Of a stretch of DNA of 36,928 nt, positions 14,653 to 23,902 are shown piece after piece. The position numbers were made by a program, and so were the translations under genes. The DNA is from Actinomycetota bacterium (GTDB lineage: Bacteria > Actinomycetota > Geothermincolia > Geothermincolales > RBG-13-55-18), in the NCBI GenBank assembly GCA_016931915.1, contig JAFGDU010000067.1:1-36928 (forward strand), given 5' to 3'. How positions within the stretch are numbered: the stretch's first letter is position 1; the number at the start of each line of letters is the position of its first letter. The notes below the pieces were generated by a model that saw nothing but the letters and a program-made list of their open reading frames with translations, made no database searches and was not told where the DNA came from.

Positions 14653-16035
14653 GTGGTTCAGGTAGGCCATATTGCTGCCGAACTTATAGAAAGACATATT
14701 CCAGCGTTCAAGGGGCGTCGATTCTTGGACCTGCAGAGTAGAACGTATAAGAGGTATAAAAAGGAGGCTTTGCTCCTCTATGGCAAGGTCTTGCTTCTGG
14801 CCGTTCCACCAGGCGTCGGCGGATGCGTTGCCATTGCCTACTTCTCCTCCCGCACCGAGGCCAACGCCATGCTCATCGGGGGTATGGTGGGCTTTCTGAC
14901 CGTTGTGGTCGCCTGCTTTGCCGCCGTGGCATATGCATCCAAGACCTACATAAAGCCGATGGTGTTCATCAATGCCTTCGCACGAGAGCTGAAGGATAAC
15001 AACTACCGGACATTCGAGGAGGTGGAGGGAGCGGGCCTGCTGCGCAGCGCCATAGAAACCATGAACGAGCTCAGCGCGGCACTGGCCACCTTTCTTTCGC
15101 AGACCAGGGACACCTCGGGGAACCTCGCGGATTCCAGTGAGACCCTGATGCACATCACCGATGCCAGCAACGTTACCCTGCAGGAGATAACCAGGTCCCT
15201 GATCGATCTCACTGCCAAAGCGGAGGACCAGCTGAACAGCGTCTCGGGAGTCGAGGATGCGACAAACGAGATACTCGAGAACATCAAGCGCGTAGAGGAG
15301 TCGGCGAGTCTTTCCCTCGACTTCTCCACTCAGGTCGTGCAGACAGTGGAGCGGGGCAAGGTCACGGTGGAGCGGGTTGTTGACAAGATGGCGGAGATCA
15401 AGAGCGCGACGGGCATGCTCGCCGATCTCATCGAAAACCTCGATGAAAGGTCGGGGGAGATCGGGATGATCGTAGAGGTAATCACGTCAATCGCCGAGGA
15501 AACAAGATTGCTCGCCCTGAATGCTGCTATCGAGGCGGCCAGGGCAGGCGAGCACGGAAGGGGTTTTTCTATCGTCGCCAGCGAGGTCGGGAGGCTGGCG
15601 GACGGCTCGGCGGAAGCGGCGGGCCAGATCGAAGGCCTGGTAACGGAGATAAAGCGCTATGTTGATCAATCCACACAGGCCATGCAGGAAAGCATCGGTC
15701 GCGTGGAGGACGGCACCTCCGTCGCCGTGGAAGCCCAGTCGATGCTTGCCGAGATAAGCGATGTCTCGCTGAGGATAGGTCGCTTCATCGATGCCATAAC
15801 CGAAGCTGTCGGGGCCATGGGACCGAGCAATGAAAGGATATCGGGTGTCCTGGACAATATAACCAGACTCTCGCAAGACGTAACCGCCAACGTGCAGGAC
15901 GTCGCGGCATCCATCGAGGAACAGTCGGGTTCGGTGCAGGAGATTGCGGCGCTCATGCACGAGCTGGACGGCATGTCCAGAAGCCTGCATAACCTGATAT
16001 CTGTATATACGCCGTCCGGTGAGCTTTCCGGCTGA
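14653..16035 (+). CDS. Methyl-accepting chemotaxis-like signal transducer
   Basis: This 460-residue protein has two adjacent membrane helices (about 44-64 and 73-95) joined by only a few residues, then a long cytoplasmic coiled coil ending in an MCP signalling domain. The hairpin tip reads [37 protein letters not shown], close to the family consensus, although QTNLL is changed to ETRLL. There is no periplasmic sensor and no C-terminal receptor pentapeptide, so the input must come from the membrane, the cytoplasm or a partner. The first possible start is the GTG at 14653, directly after an in-frame stop, with no clear ribosome site, so the exact N-terminus is uncertain. No che genes are visible nearby. 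It converges on the next minus-strand gene. Confidence 0.88.
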   Translation: MVQVGHIAAELIERHIPAFKGRRFLDLQSRTYKRYKKEALLLYGKVLLLAVPPGVGGCVAIAYFSSRTEANAMLIGGMVGFLTVVVACFAAVAYASKTYIKPMVFINAFARELKDNNYRTFEEVEGAGLLRSAIETMNELSAALATFLSQTRDTSGNLADSSETLMHITDASNVTLQEITRSLIDLTAKAEDQLNSVSGVEDATNEILENIKRVEESASLSLDFSTQVVQTVERGKVTVERVVDKMAEIKSATGMLADLIENLDERSGEIGMIVEVITSIAEETRLLALNAAIEAARAGEHGRGFSIVASEVGRLADGSAEAAGQIEGLVTEIKRYVDQSTQAMQESIGRVEDGTSVAVEAQSMLAEISDVSLRIGRFIDAITEAVGAMGPSNERISGVLDNITRLSQDVTANVQDVAASIEEQSGSVQEIAALMHELDGMSRSLHNLISVYTPSGELSG

Positions 16036-16054
16036 GATTTAAACCGCGCCAGGC

Positions 16055-18700
16055 TCAACGTAGTATACGCACTATGCCGCGGCCGCCATCCACCTGCACT
16101 ATCTGACCTGTCTTGATGATGCGCGTCGCGGGACCCACGTTGACGACGGTAGGTATTCCGTATTCCCGGGCCACGATGCTGCCGTGACTTAAAAGTCCAC
16201 CCATATCCATGACGATGCCGGCGGCGGTGAGGAAGTGCGGCGTCCATCCCGGATCCGTGAAGGGTGCGATCATGATCTCGCCGGGCTGTACCTGCCCGCT
16301 TTCCGCACGCAGCATGACCCTGGCCGGACCGGACACCACGCCGGGGCAGACGGCCAGACCGGTCAACACCTCTGCATCGAGGTCGACCTCGTCCTCCACG
16401 AAGTCGTCGGGATCGAAGACGCCGAAGATAACACTGGGAGGAGTGATGTCCTTGTCCTTCTCATACTCCTCGCGCCTGGCCTTGATCGCTTCCAATACGT
16501 TCATCCCGCCTTCGCCTCGCAACACCGTCTCGACCTCCTCCAGGCTGAGGAAGAAGATATCCGTATCGCCCGAGAGGACGCCCCGCGCCGCCAGCCTGCT
16601 CCCCATCTCCAGCAGCACGCTGCGCATAACCGCTACGGCCTTTACCGCCTCGCTCTTCACGTTCTCCCGCATGACCAACCCGTGTTGCGCCTCGAACAGG
16701 AAGTGGTTGAAGATACGCCGTTTTACCGGGTTGCGCAGAAGCCTGTTGCAGCGCATGGTCAGCTCGCGGCGCACGGTCTCGTTCTCATTCAGCTTCGCCA
16801 GAGGATCCAGGCGGTCCATGCTGAGCAGGTAGGCGCGGAGTATCTCGAGGATGCCGTCTGGTTCCTCGGACCACCTGGGATTATATAGCTCCAGCTCTCC
16901 CCGGGTATGATGGCCGTGATCGTACATGAACCGCTCCCACCTGGCGAGGAAGTCCTCTCCCTTCTCCATTGCTTTTATCTCTTTGCGCAGGAAAGCAAAG
17001 GGTTCTCCCCGCAGCACGGCGGATTCCAACTCCGGGATGGCATGGGCTTCCTGCGCCAGCCGCCAGAGCTCGAATCCCGCCTCGGCGCTGTCCATGCCCT
17101 CCAGGCCGGCACAGAGCCGGTTAGCGGAGATCCCCCGATAATCCTTCAGCCAGCTGCGGCAGATCCTGTCCAGGGCCATGAAATAATACATCCCCCGCGC
17201 CGCTATCCCGATGATGGCGTCGGAGTCGGTGAGGGCGGAGCGCATGAAATCGAGCTGTGAGATGAGTTCTTCGTCACTCAGGTCACAGAACACCATTTCC
17301 CTCCTGACTGCCAGCCTCGCCTTCAGGTCGTCCAGGAATTCCTGCCCTTTCTCCAGCGAGAGGGTGTAGAACCAGGCCAGGAAGGAGGGGACCCTCACCA
17401 GGACCTTCCACAGTTTGAACTCCAGGTCCGGGATGTCTTCCTCGGGGATCACGATATCCCTCAATCCTTCCGTGGTATCGTTGATCCCTCCCTGAACCCC
17501 TCCCAACATCTCCCCGACGTCCATCTTGCGCATACCGGGAAGGCTGCCCAGAGCACCGACCATGGTGTTGAGGTTGAAGTAGGCCCTCCCCGCCACGCGG
17601 CCCATGAGGGGATGGGGACCGAAATCTATACCCACACGCCCGAAAATGGAGCCGAAGATCTTGCTCACCAGCAACTCGGCCAGGGTCCAGGTGGCGGGGG
17701 TGACCACGTCCGGAAGGATCTCTCCCGTGTTCATGTTGGTCCAGACCTGGCGGTCCTCCCAGGACCTCTCGACGCCGTAGGTCGTGATCGGCCTCGCCTG
17801 CAGCAGGTAGATCCGCCCGGCCCGAGCGGCCCACTCCATGTCGAGCGGCTGGCGGAACACCGCCTCCGCGCGCATGGCGTACAGCCCGAGGAGCTGCACC
17901 TCCCATTCCGCGATACATGGCTCTCTGCCGCCATCTCCTCCCGCCACGCTATCGATAACCATGAGGCCCCGCTTGGAGAGGATTAAGCGGTCCGGTGCGG
18001 CGCGACCCGAGACGAGGGCCTCGCCCAGTCCTCTCACCGCCTCCACGGTGATGCGGTCCTCCCTGGCGGTCACGGGGTCGGCGGTGAACAGCACGCCGGC
18101 GGTATCCGCATCCACCTGTTCCTGCACGATGACCGCCATGTCCACCGCGAGATGCTCGAAGCCGTTTGTCTCGCGGTAGTCGAAAGCCCGCTCCGTCCAC
18201 AGGGAAGCCCAACATCCCTTCACGGCATCGATGCAACGTGCAGAGGAACTTACGCCGAGATAGGTATCGTACTGCCCCGCGAAGGAGCTGCCGGGCAGGT
18301 CCTCGGCCGTGGCCGATGAGCGCACCGCAACCGTTTCGGCTGCCAGGTCGAGATATATACCCACTATGTCATCGACGAGCTCGCGGGGCATGGGAGCTTC
18401 ATGGATACCGCGCCGCAATTCCTCCAGCAAGGCGCGCCTCCCGCCCGCATCGCAAGCGGCGAGCTCGCGCACCCTCATCGCCATGTCCTTACTGAGGCCG
18501 TTAACCTCAAGGTGCTCGCGGTAAGCGGAGGCCGTTATCAGGAAGCCGTGCGGGACGGGAAAGCCGGTTTGCGCCAGGCGAGCGAGGTTTACGGCCTTGG
18601 AGCCCGCCTCGCGCCGATCTCCCTCGCGCAGTTCACGCAATGATCTGGTCCGTGGCAAACCCAAAATGTCACCCGCTCTGTTTATCCGCAGTATCTTCAA
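16055..18700 (-). CDS. PEP-synthase/rifampicin-phosphotransferase-like enzyme
   Basis: This 881-residue protein has an N-terminal PPDK/PEP-synthase ATP-grasp domain (GSKAVNLARLAQTGFPVPHGF; VAVRSSATAEDLPGSSFAGQYDTYL). A long middle domain follows, then the C-terminal swivelling His domain GGLLSHGSIVARE (His839). The PEP/pyruvate TIM barrel that follows in PEP synthase and PPDK is missing. Length and order match rifampicin phosphotransferases (~865 residues), which move the beta-phosphate of ATP to a small molecule through that His. Here the acceptor is unknown. The open frame begins with a TTG at 18700 without a clear ribosome site; TTG codons 8-16 codons further in are possible. It lies 151 bp downstream of the glycyl radical enzyme gene. 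Confidence 0.85.
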   Translation of the reverse strand: MKILRINRAGDILGLPRTRSLRELREGDRREAGSKAVNLARLAQTGFPVPHGFLITASAYREHLEVNGLSKDMAMRVRELAACDAGGRRALLEELRRGIHEAPMPRELVDDIVGIYLDLAAETVAVRSSATAEDLPGSSFAGQYDTYLGVSSSARCIDAVKGCWASLWTERAFDYRETNGFEHLAVDMAVIVQEQVDADTAGVLFTADPVTAREDRITVEAVRGLGEALVSGRAAPDRLILSKRGLMVIDSVAGGDGGREPCIAEWEVQLLGLYAMRAEAVFRQPLDMEWAARAGRIYLLQARPITTYGVERSWEDRQVWTNMNTGEILPDVVTPATWTLAELLVSKIFGSIFGRVGIDFGPHPLMGRVAGRAYFNLNTMVGALGSLPGMRKMDVGEMLGGVQGGINDTTEGLRDIVIPEEDIPDLEFKLWKVLVRVPSFLAWFYTLSLEKGQEFLDDLKARLAVRREMVFCDLSDEELISQLDFMRSALTDSDAIIGIAARGMYYFMALDRICRSWLKDYRGISANRLCAGLEGMDSAEAGFELWRLAQEAHAIPELESAVLRGEPFAFLRKEIKAMEKGEDFLARWERFMYDHGHHTRGELELYNPRWSEEPDGILEILRAYLLSMDRLDPLAKLNENETVRRELTMRCNRLLRNPVKRRIFNHFLFEAQHGLVMRENVKSEAVKAVAVMRSVLLEMGSRLAARGVLSGDTDIFFLSLEEVETVLRGEGGMNVLEAIKARREEYEKDKDITPPSVIFGVFDPDDFVEDEVDLDAEVLTGLAVCPGVVSGPARVMLRAESGQVQPGEIMIAPFTDPGWTPHFLTAAGIVMDMGGLLSHGSIVAREYGIPTVVNVGPATRIIKTGQIVQVDGGRGIVRILR

Positions 18701-18734
18701 CTGTTTTATCGGAAGAACGCGCTTCGCCCCTGAT

Positions 18735-18784
18735 GGGGTCAGCCCTCCATTTTCAACTTCGGGGGTCAGGCCTCCACGTTGAAC
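18735..18784. repeat. Two imperfect 23-bp direct repeats (GGGGTCAG type)
   Basis: Copies at 18735-18757 and 18762-18784 both start GGGGTCAG, continue with CCTCCA and end in AAC. They match at about 19 of 23 positions with a 27-bp period. They fill much of the gap between the glycyl radical enzyme gene and the next gene. The same GGGGTCAG core recurs in other intergenic or gene-end positions of this window. Confidence 0.6.
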
Positions 18785-18851
18785 ATGATCGAGAGCGAAA
18801 GGCAGCAGATGATCTCTCTACAGGATTGTGTGAAAAGGAATTGGCCAGGGG

Positions 18852-21383
18852 TCAGAGGTTGGTGAACTCGGTGCGGGCGATGATATCGTCCTGGATGGAG
18901 CGGCCGAGGTCGGTGAAGAAGGCGCAGTAGCCGGAGACGCGCACCACCAGGTCGGGATATTTCTCGGGATGCACCTGGGCGCCCCGCAGGGTATCCGAAT
19001 CGACCACGTTGAACTGCACGTGCCGGCCGCCCATGGCGAAGTAGGCCTCGATCATGGAGGCCAGCTTCCCCGTTTTCTCGTCCGTATCCAGGATCGAGGG
19101 CGAGAGTTTGATGTTCAGGGCGGTGCCGTCAGAGAGCAGGGCTGAGGCGGCGGAGGCCGCGGAGTGCAGCACCGCCGTGGGGCCGCCGGTCTCGGTGGAG
19201 TTCACGGGCGAGATACCGTTGGAGACGGGCTCCCCCGCCTTGCGGCCGTCGGGTGTAGCCCCCAGGGACATGCCGTCGGCGACGTGGACCCCGTAGGAGA
19301 ATATCCCCGGCCGGTAGAACCCGCCCCTGCCGCAGGCATGTTTCCTGACCTCGCGGCAGAACACCTCCGTGACCCACGCGGCCAGCCCGTCCGCGGCGGG
19401 ATCGTCGGTGCCGTATTTAGGGGCCTTGCCGGACAGCTCCAGGCGCAGGGGCTCTGCACCTGCGAAGTTTTCGCGCAGGTGGCCGACCATCTCTCGCATG
19501 GACAGCGCCTTTCTATCGAAGACGGCCCACTGCAGGGCCGCCAGAGAATTGGCCACCGTGCCCAGGCCGCGGCCGGTGATGGAGCCGTAGTTGTACTTGG
19601 CGCCTCCACGGGTCATGTCCGCCGCGTTCTCCAGGCACCCCTCCAGGGTCGCCGAAACCAGCGGGCTGGGGAAGGACTCGGCGTGGGCGCGATCCTTCGC
19701 CTCCACGGCACGCACCAGCTTCTCCACGCCCGCGGCCAGTTGCTCCTCGAAGGCCTTCTTCACGTCGTCCATGTTCAGGAATCCGGCCGGATCGGGAGTG
19801 GGAGCCCCGATGCGGGTGCCGGTCAACACCGCCCTCCCCTCGCCCAAGGCCATCTCCAGCACCCCCACCAGGGAGATGTCGTTCCCCGCCGTGCAGGCGA
19901 AGGCGTTGCCGGTGGAGGTCGGCTCCACGCAGCCCACGATGGAGTAGTCCCTGGCGTCCTCCAGGGCGAAACCGTCCCGGCTCAGCTCATCTATTATCAA
20001 TTCGTCGTTGAAGAACGCCTGTCCCGAGGTGTAGTTGTAGGACTCGCATGCCCGCAGGAGGAAATCCCTCGGCGTCTGCGAGGATATCCTGATGCACAGA
20101 TTGTTGGCCAGCGCCTTCAGGTTCTCGTGGGCCTCCAGAAAGATGTAGGAGATCTCGTTGGTGGCGTCCTCTCCCTCGCGGTCCAGGCCACCTATGGTCA
20201 GGGTGTTGGAGCCCACGCCCATCTCGCTTGCGGTGTCCTTGCCGATCTCGACCAGCATGATGAGGAAGGTGGCCAGCTTGACGTAGAAGTCCTCCACCGC
20301 CTCGAGGGCCCGCTCACGGGTTATTTTGCCGGCCTCGACGTCCGCCCGGTAGTAGGGATAGAGGTACTGGTCCACGCGCCCCAGGGAGAGTATCTCCGCC
20401 ATGCCGTAGCTGATGCACATGGCCACCTGGGTCATCCAGATGCACTGCAGCGCCTCCATGAAGGTGCGGGGGGGCTTCGCCGGTACCCTGCGGCACCTTG
20501 CGGCTATCTCCAGCAGCTCAGTGCGCCTCTCCCCCTCCGCCTCCCGCGCCATGGACTCGGCGAGGTCCGCGTAGCGCAGCGAGTACTCGCACACCGCCTC
20601 CGCCACTACCTGGACCGCCTCGAGGAAATCCCTGGAGTGCTCGTATCCCTCCGCGGAAGGATCGAGGGATTCCATCCCCTCACGCGCCTTCTCCGCGATA
20701 CCCTCGAAGCCCAGCTCCAGCACCCGCCTGTGCCCGGATACCAGGTGGCCCTGGACGTCGAATACCGTGAGGGCCAGGTTGGGCCTGAGCCCGGACAGCT
20801 CCCTGCCCATGCTGCGCAGCTTCGCCGCGCTCCTCAGACTCCCGCCCATGGTCAGCTTGCCGAGTTTCGCCAGGTTCTTCCATCCCATACCCTTGACGAT
20901 GCGCCGCACTGCCGCCGGGTTCAGGGATTGCGGCTCGTAGAGGCCCTCGTCCTTCCAGATGCGGATCTTGCGCTCCCGCGCCGTCTTCCCCTTCCAGTAG
21001 GGCAGGATCTCCTGCATGAGCTCGCGGCGCTCTTCCTCGCCAATGTGGAAGCGGTGCCGCTTGCGGGTGGTGAGACGGTCCAGCTCGTGCGCGATCACCG
21101 TGTTGAACTCCCCGCGCTCCACCGGGATCACGCCGGCCAGCCTCTTGGCCGTCTTCACTCCCACCAGCAGCTCGTCGTCGTCTATCCTGATGGTCATATC
21201 GCGCAGGGTCGCCTCCAGGGCGCGCGCGGCGCGCAGGCAGGGAGGTCCTTCCTCCATTTCCCTCCATACCCTGGTGTAGCAGCGAGCCCTCTCGATGTCT
21301 ATCTCGTACGGGCTCGCGAGAAGGCGTTGCTTGAGATTCCGTCCCCTCTCGGTGGGGACCCCCCGCGTCAACGTGATTTCCAT
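18852..21383 (-). CDS. Glycyl radical enzyme, dehydratase/lyase (CxE) type
   Basis: This 843-residue member of the pyruvate formate-lyase superfamily has the active-site loop SIVGCVEPT, with Cys485 and Glu487. The C-terminal glycyl-radical motif RVSGYCAFF gives Gly818, followed by the conserved tail QDDIIARTEF. The Cys-x-Glu pair is characteristic of the glycerol/propanediol dehydratase, choline lyase (CutC) and hydroxyproline dehydratase group rather than PFL proper (Cys-Cys). I cannot place it in a characterised subgroup: the sequence after the loop (STGNAFACTAGNDISL) is not that of CutC. It needs a radical-SAM activating enzyme, and none is encoded in the window. The ATG at 21383 has GGTGG upstream; a GTG one codon earlier is in frame. 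It lies 126 bp after the URO-D-like gene. Confidence 0.93.
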   Translation of the reverse strand: MEITLTRGVPTERGRNLKQRLLASPYEIDIERARCYTRVWREMEEGPPCLRAARALEATLRDMTIRIDDDELLVGVKTAKRLAGVIPVERGEFNTVIAHELDRLTTRKRHRFHIGEEERRELMQEILPYWKGKTARERKIRIWKDEGLYEPQSLNPAAVRRIVKGMGWKNLAKLGKLTMGGSLRSAAKLRSMGRELSGLRPNLALTVFDVQGHLVSGHRRVLELGFEGIAEKAREGMESLDPSAEGYEHSRDFLEAVQVVAEAVCEYSLRYADLAESMAREAEGERRTELLEIAARCRRVPAKPPRTFMEALQCIWMTQVAMCISYGMAEILSLGRVDQYLYPYYRADVEAGKITRERALEAVEDFYVKLATFLIMLVEIGKDTASEMGVGSNTLTIGGLDREGEDATNEISYIFLEAHENLKALANNLCIRISSQTPRDFLLRACESYNYTSGQAFFNDELIIDELSRDGFALEDARDYSIVGCVEPTSTGNAFACTAGNDISLVGVLEMALGEGRAVLTGTRIGAPTPDPAGFLNMDDVKKAFEEQLAAGVEKLVRAVEAKDRAHAESFPSPLVSATLEGCLENAADMTRGGAKYNYGSITGRGLGTVANSLAALQWAVFDRKALSMREMVGHLRENFAGAEPLRLELSGKAPKYGTDDPAADGLAAWVTEVFCREVRKHACGRGGFYRPGIFSYGVHVADGMSLGATPDGRKAGEPVSNGISPVNSTETGGPTAVLHSAASAASALLSDGTALNIKLSPSILDTDEKTGKLASMIEAYFAMGGRHVQFNVVDSDTLRGAQVHPEKYPDLVVRVSGYCAFFTDLGRSIQDDIIARTEFTNL

Positions 21384-21509
21384 CACTACACCACCATGAT
21401 TCTCTGGAGCAGCCTGACCCCATCATGCCACGGACCGCGAGACATTAAAAGGGCGGCGACCGGCGCAGGGTGCCGGACGGCCGGAGTACCCGCAGCGAGC
21501 CTATCGTTC

Positions 21510-22691
21510 TCACCTGCTGTAGTACCCGTACTTGGAGACTGATCGCAGCATGGCCCGCACGTTTTCCGGCCTGGCGTTAGGGGCCACCTCGCAGCCCGAG
21601 CCGAGGATGAAGCCCCCGCCCTTTCCCACCTCCTCTATAAGACGGTGGCAGTACTCGTCCACCTCGCTCTGGGAGGCCAGGGCCAGCATCTCCGCGGGGA
21701 CGTCGCCATAGATACACATGCGGTCGCCTATCACTTCCTTGGCACGGAATATATCTGTGGTACCATCGAACTGCACCACCACCATACCCGGCGGAAGCCG
21801 CCTGAGTGCCTCCAGGTTCAAGTCCCAGTTGCCGTCGCAGTGGAGGATGGAGGTTATCCCCTCCGCCGCAAGCTTCTCCACCAGGAGCTGCAAGGAAGGC
21901 AGGGAAAGCTCCGCGAAGGTGCGGGGGGAGATAAAATCGTTGGATGAACGGTGCACGTCTATTATGGCCCGTTTCACCCCCAGGAAACAGCAGAGCACCT
22001 TTATCCTGAAGGCATAGGCGGCGGTGAGTGCTTCCGCCGCCGCGGCGATTTCGCCCGGTCGGTCTTTGAGGTCCCTCACGAAACACATCAGGCCCCTGGC
22101 CAGCGAGAAGGTATCGAAGGGAGCTTCCACCCCGACGGAGTACAACAGGGTAACGCCCCGGTCGCGCCATTGCCTGAACTCCCTGGCGTAGAGGACGGCG
22201 TTGCGTATCATGCGCGGAAGCATGAAGGCGGCGCACCTCCACCCCGGGCCGACGTGTTCCCATATCCTGGGTATCAACCGGTTGAACATGTGCAGGTAGG
22301 CCAGGCGCGGGCTCTTTTCGCCCCGCCTGATCAACCAGGCGAAATCATCCTCACGCATGATCTCTTCCTCGAGGTACTGCCTTACACTGTCGGGCGGCAG
22401 GTCGAACCCCGGCTCCCTTACTTTCATGGGTATGAGGAAGGACCCCAGCTCGCGGTAGTACGCGTGCATGAAGTAGTAGGCGTCCCAGGGTCCCAGGTCG
22501 TAGAAGCACATATCGATGGCCCGGTTGTATTTCACCGCATCGTAGAGCTCGTAATTGGTCAGCCCGGCGTAGTGCGCGGCGAAATAGTAGATGAGCGGCG
22601 ATACCGGCACGCGATCCGGCACCTGCAGCCTGGTCGTGGTACGGATGCGCCGCTCGGCGCCCATCCTGTCTTCCCCGTAAAGGGCCTTCAT
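21510..22691 (-). CDS. URO-D/MtaA-like family protein, second copy
   Basis: This 393-residue URO-D-fold protein starts MKALYGEDRMGAERRIRTTTRL, followed by VPDRVPVSPLIYY. Conserved segments are SILHCDGNWDL (His-Cys adjacent, versus His-x-Cys in MtaA), DIFRAKEVIGDRMCIYGDVP, and GGGFILGSGCEVAPNARPENVRAM with the Cys of the MtaA Zn site. Metal binding is thus more plausible here than in the copy at 560-1885, which shares the DIF-AKEV and MC--G-VP segments. No corrinoid protein is encoded nearby. I chose the ATG at 22691 because GGGGG lies 6 bases upstream. A weak minus-strand promoter (TTGCCG at 22732-22737, TACTAT at 22708-22713, 18-bp spacer) overlaps the tRNA terminator. It leads the glycyl radical enzyme block. 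Confidence 0.88.
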   Translation of the reverse strand: MKALYGEDRMGAERRIRTTTRLQVPDRVPVSPLIYYFAAHYAGLTNYELYDAVKYNRAIDMCFYDLGPWDAYYFMHAYYRELGSFLIPMKVREPGFDLPPDSVRQYLEEEIMREDDFAWLIRRGEKSPRLAYLHMFNRLIPRIWEHVGPGWRCAAFMLPRMIRNAVLYAREFRQWRDRGVTLLYSVGVEAPFDTFSLARGLMCFVRDLKDRPGEIAAAAEALTAAYAFRIKVLCCFLGVKRAIIDVHRSSNDFISPRTFAELSLPSLQLLVEKLAAEGITSILHCDGNWDLNLEALRRLPPGMVVVQFDGTTDIFRAKEVIGDRMCIYGDVPAEMLALASQSEVDEYCHRLIEEVGKGGGFILGSGCEVAPNARPENVRAMLRSVSKYGYYSR

Positions 22692-22736
22692 ATGATACCC
22701 CCAACCCATAGTACCTTTATCCCACGACCAACGGCA

Positions 22737-22761
22737 AAAAGCCGGGCATCGCCCGGCTTTT
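22737..22761 (-). terminator. Rho-independent terminator after initiator tRNA
   Basis: AGCCGGGC-ATC-GCCCGGCT forms a perfect 8-bp GC-rich stem with a 3-nt loop, flanked by AAAAA on the left and TTTT on the right. In the direction of the tRNA (minus strand) the stem is followed by TTTTT. It could work in both directions. It sits 7 bp past the tRNA 3' end and separates the tRNA from the URO-D-like gene. Confidence 0.88.
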
Positions 22762-22767
22762 ATAAAC

Positions 22768-22844
<77 letters not shown>

Positions 22845-23091
22845 TCGATTTTCAACGTCCTATTACTATATGTAGCAGCAAGCAGTGCAAATGTAAAGGA
22901 AGCACGAGCAGCGTAGAGCCGCTTTTCGTATCGACTTTGCGCATGCGAGCATTGCCAATGCGAACAAGCAGCGTATACAATTTTTAACAGAAGGTTCCGG
23001 TACAGGAAGCGTGGAAGAACGGTGAGAGGAGCCCGTAAAGTCAGATTGGAAGCGGAGTTCAACCCCTGGTTCAGCTGGAGGATGATGAGGT

Positions 23092-23706
23092 TTGAAGGGT
23101 AGAAAGGGAGCCGTCCTGGCCATCGTGCTTAGCATCGCCATCCTGATGGCCCTCGCCCTGCTCGGTCCCGTCCTCTACGACCGCCTGCGCAAGGATTCCG
23201 CGGAGGCGAACGAGGAGCCGGCGGAGGCCGAGGAATACGAGCCGCTCACCCACGACGAACTTCTCGGCCCTCCCCTCTCCTTCGAGACCCCCGCTTACAT
23301 CCGCATACCCGTGGTGGAGATCGAAGAGGAGGTGCGCGAGGGGAGCGACATCGAGGAGGAGCTGTATACCATACTCTCCATGGGGCCCGTGCACCTCACC
23401 CATACCGGGTTTCCGGGCTGGCCGGGCAACTGCGTCATCTCCGGACACCGCACCACCAAGACCCGGCCCTTCAACCGCCTGGACGAACTTCAGCCGGGAG
23501 ACCTCGTATATATCGAGAATCCACGGGGGATATACGAATACCAGGTATACGAACTGCGCTACATCGACCCCGCGGAGAACGTCACCCTGCAGACGGAGGA
23601 CACTATCCTCACCCTCACTACCTGCGCCCCGGAGGGCGACGCGACATTGCGCCTGATCGTGCGCGCCGAGCTCACGGACTTCACGCCCGTCGAGGAGATG
23701 GAGTAG
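23092..23706 (+). CDS. Sortase (class E/F-like)
   Basis: This 204-residue protein has an N-terminal membrane anchor (AVLAIVLSIAILMALALLGPVL, about 7-28), an acidic linker and a sortase barrel. Catalytic residues are visible: His119 in CVISGHRTT, Cys178 in TILTLTTCAP, and Arg187 in ATLRLIV. Sortases cleave a C-terminal sorting motif and attach proteins to the cell wall or join pilins. The TLTTC form is usual in class D/E/F enzymes of Actinobacteria and Firmicutes. I see no LPxTG- or LAxTG-type substrate in the window. The start is a TTG at 23092 with GGAGG 10 bases upstream; ATG codons just before it are out of frame. It is transcribed alone, with an intergenic repeat after it. Confidence 0.9.
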   Translation: MKGRKGAVLAIVLSIAILMALALLGPVLYDRLRKDSAEANEEPAEAEEYEPLTHDELLGPPLSFETPAYIRIPVVEIEEEVREGSDIEEELYTILSMGPVHLTHTGFPGWPGNCVISGHRTTKTRPFNRLDELQPGDLVYIENPRGIYEYQVYELRYIDPAENVTLQTEDTILTLTTCAPEGDATLRLIVRAELTDFTPVEEME

Positions 23707-23730
23707 CGTCAGGCACGCCCAACCGTCACG

Positions 23731-23890
23731 CATCCTGTCATTGCGAGGGGGCAAAGCCGACGAAGATCCTCCAAGCCGCAACCCTGGCATGCACTCAGGG
23801 GGATCGCTTCGCTTACGGTCGCGAGGACAGTTGCCCCAGGCACGGAGCGAGGCCTGACCCCGGTGCCGGATGATTGCGATGACAGGATCC
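23731..23890. repeat. Palindromic intergenic repeat (REP/MITE-like)
   Basis: The ends are an inverted repeat with one mismatch: ATCCTGTCATTGC (23732-23744) against GCGATGACAGGAT (23876-23888). Inside lie further complementary pieces such as GACGAAG, CGCTTCG and GCGAGG. The wording CTGTCATTGCGAGG...CGCTTCG is that of a type of short non-coding repeat found in many bacterial genomes. The element fills the space between two convergent genes (sortase and 23903-25003) and also contains a GGCCTGACCCC motif at 23851-23861. It contains no open frame of note. Confidence 0.65.
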
Positions 23891-23902
23891 CCGTGCTTGA
23901 CA

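Noticed and set aside
19164..21542. Plus-strand open frame of 792 codons opposite the glycyl radical enzyme
   Set aside because: It is a reverse-strand shadow; the minus strand carries intact Cys-x-Glu and glycyl motifs.
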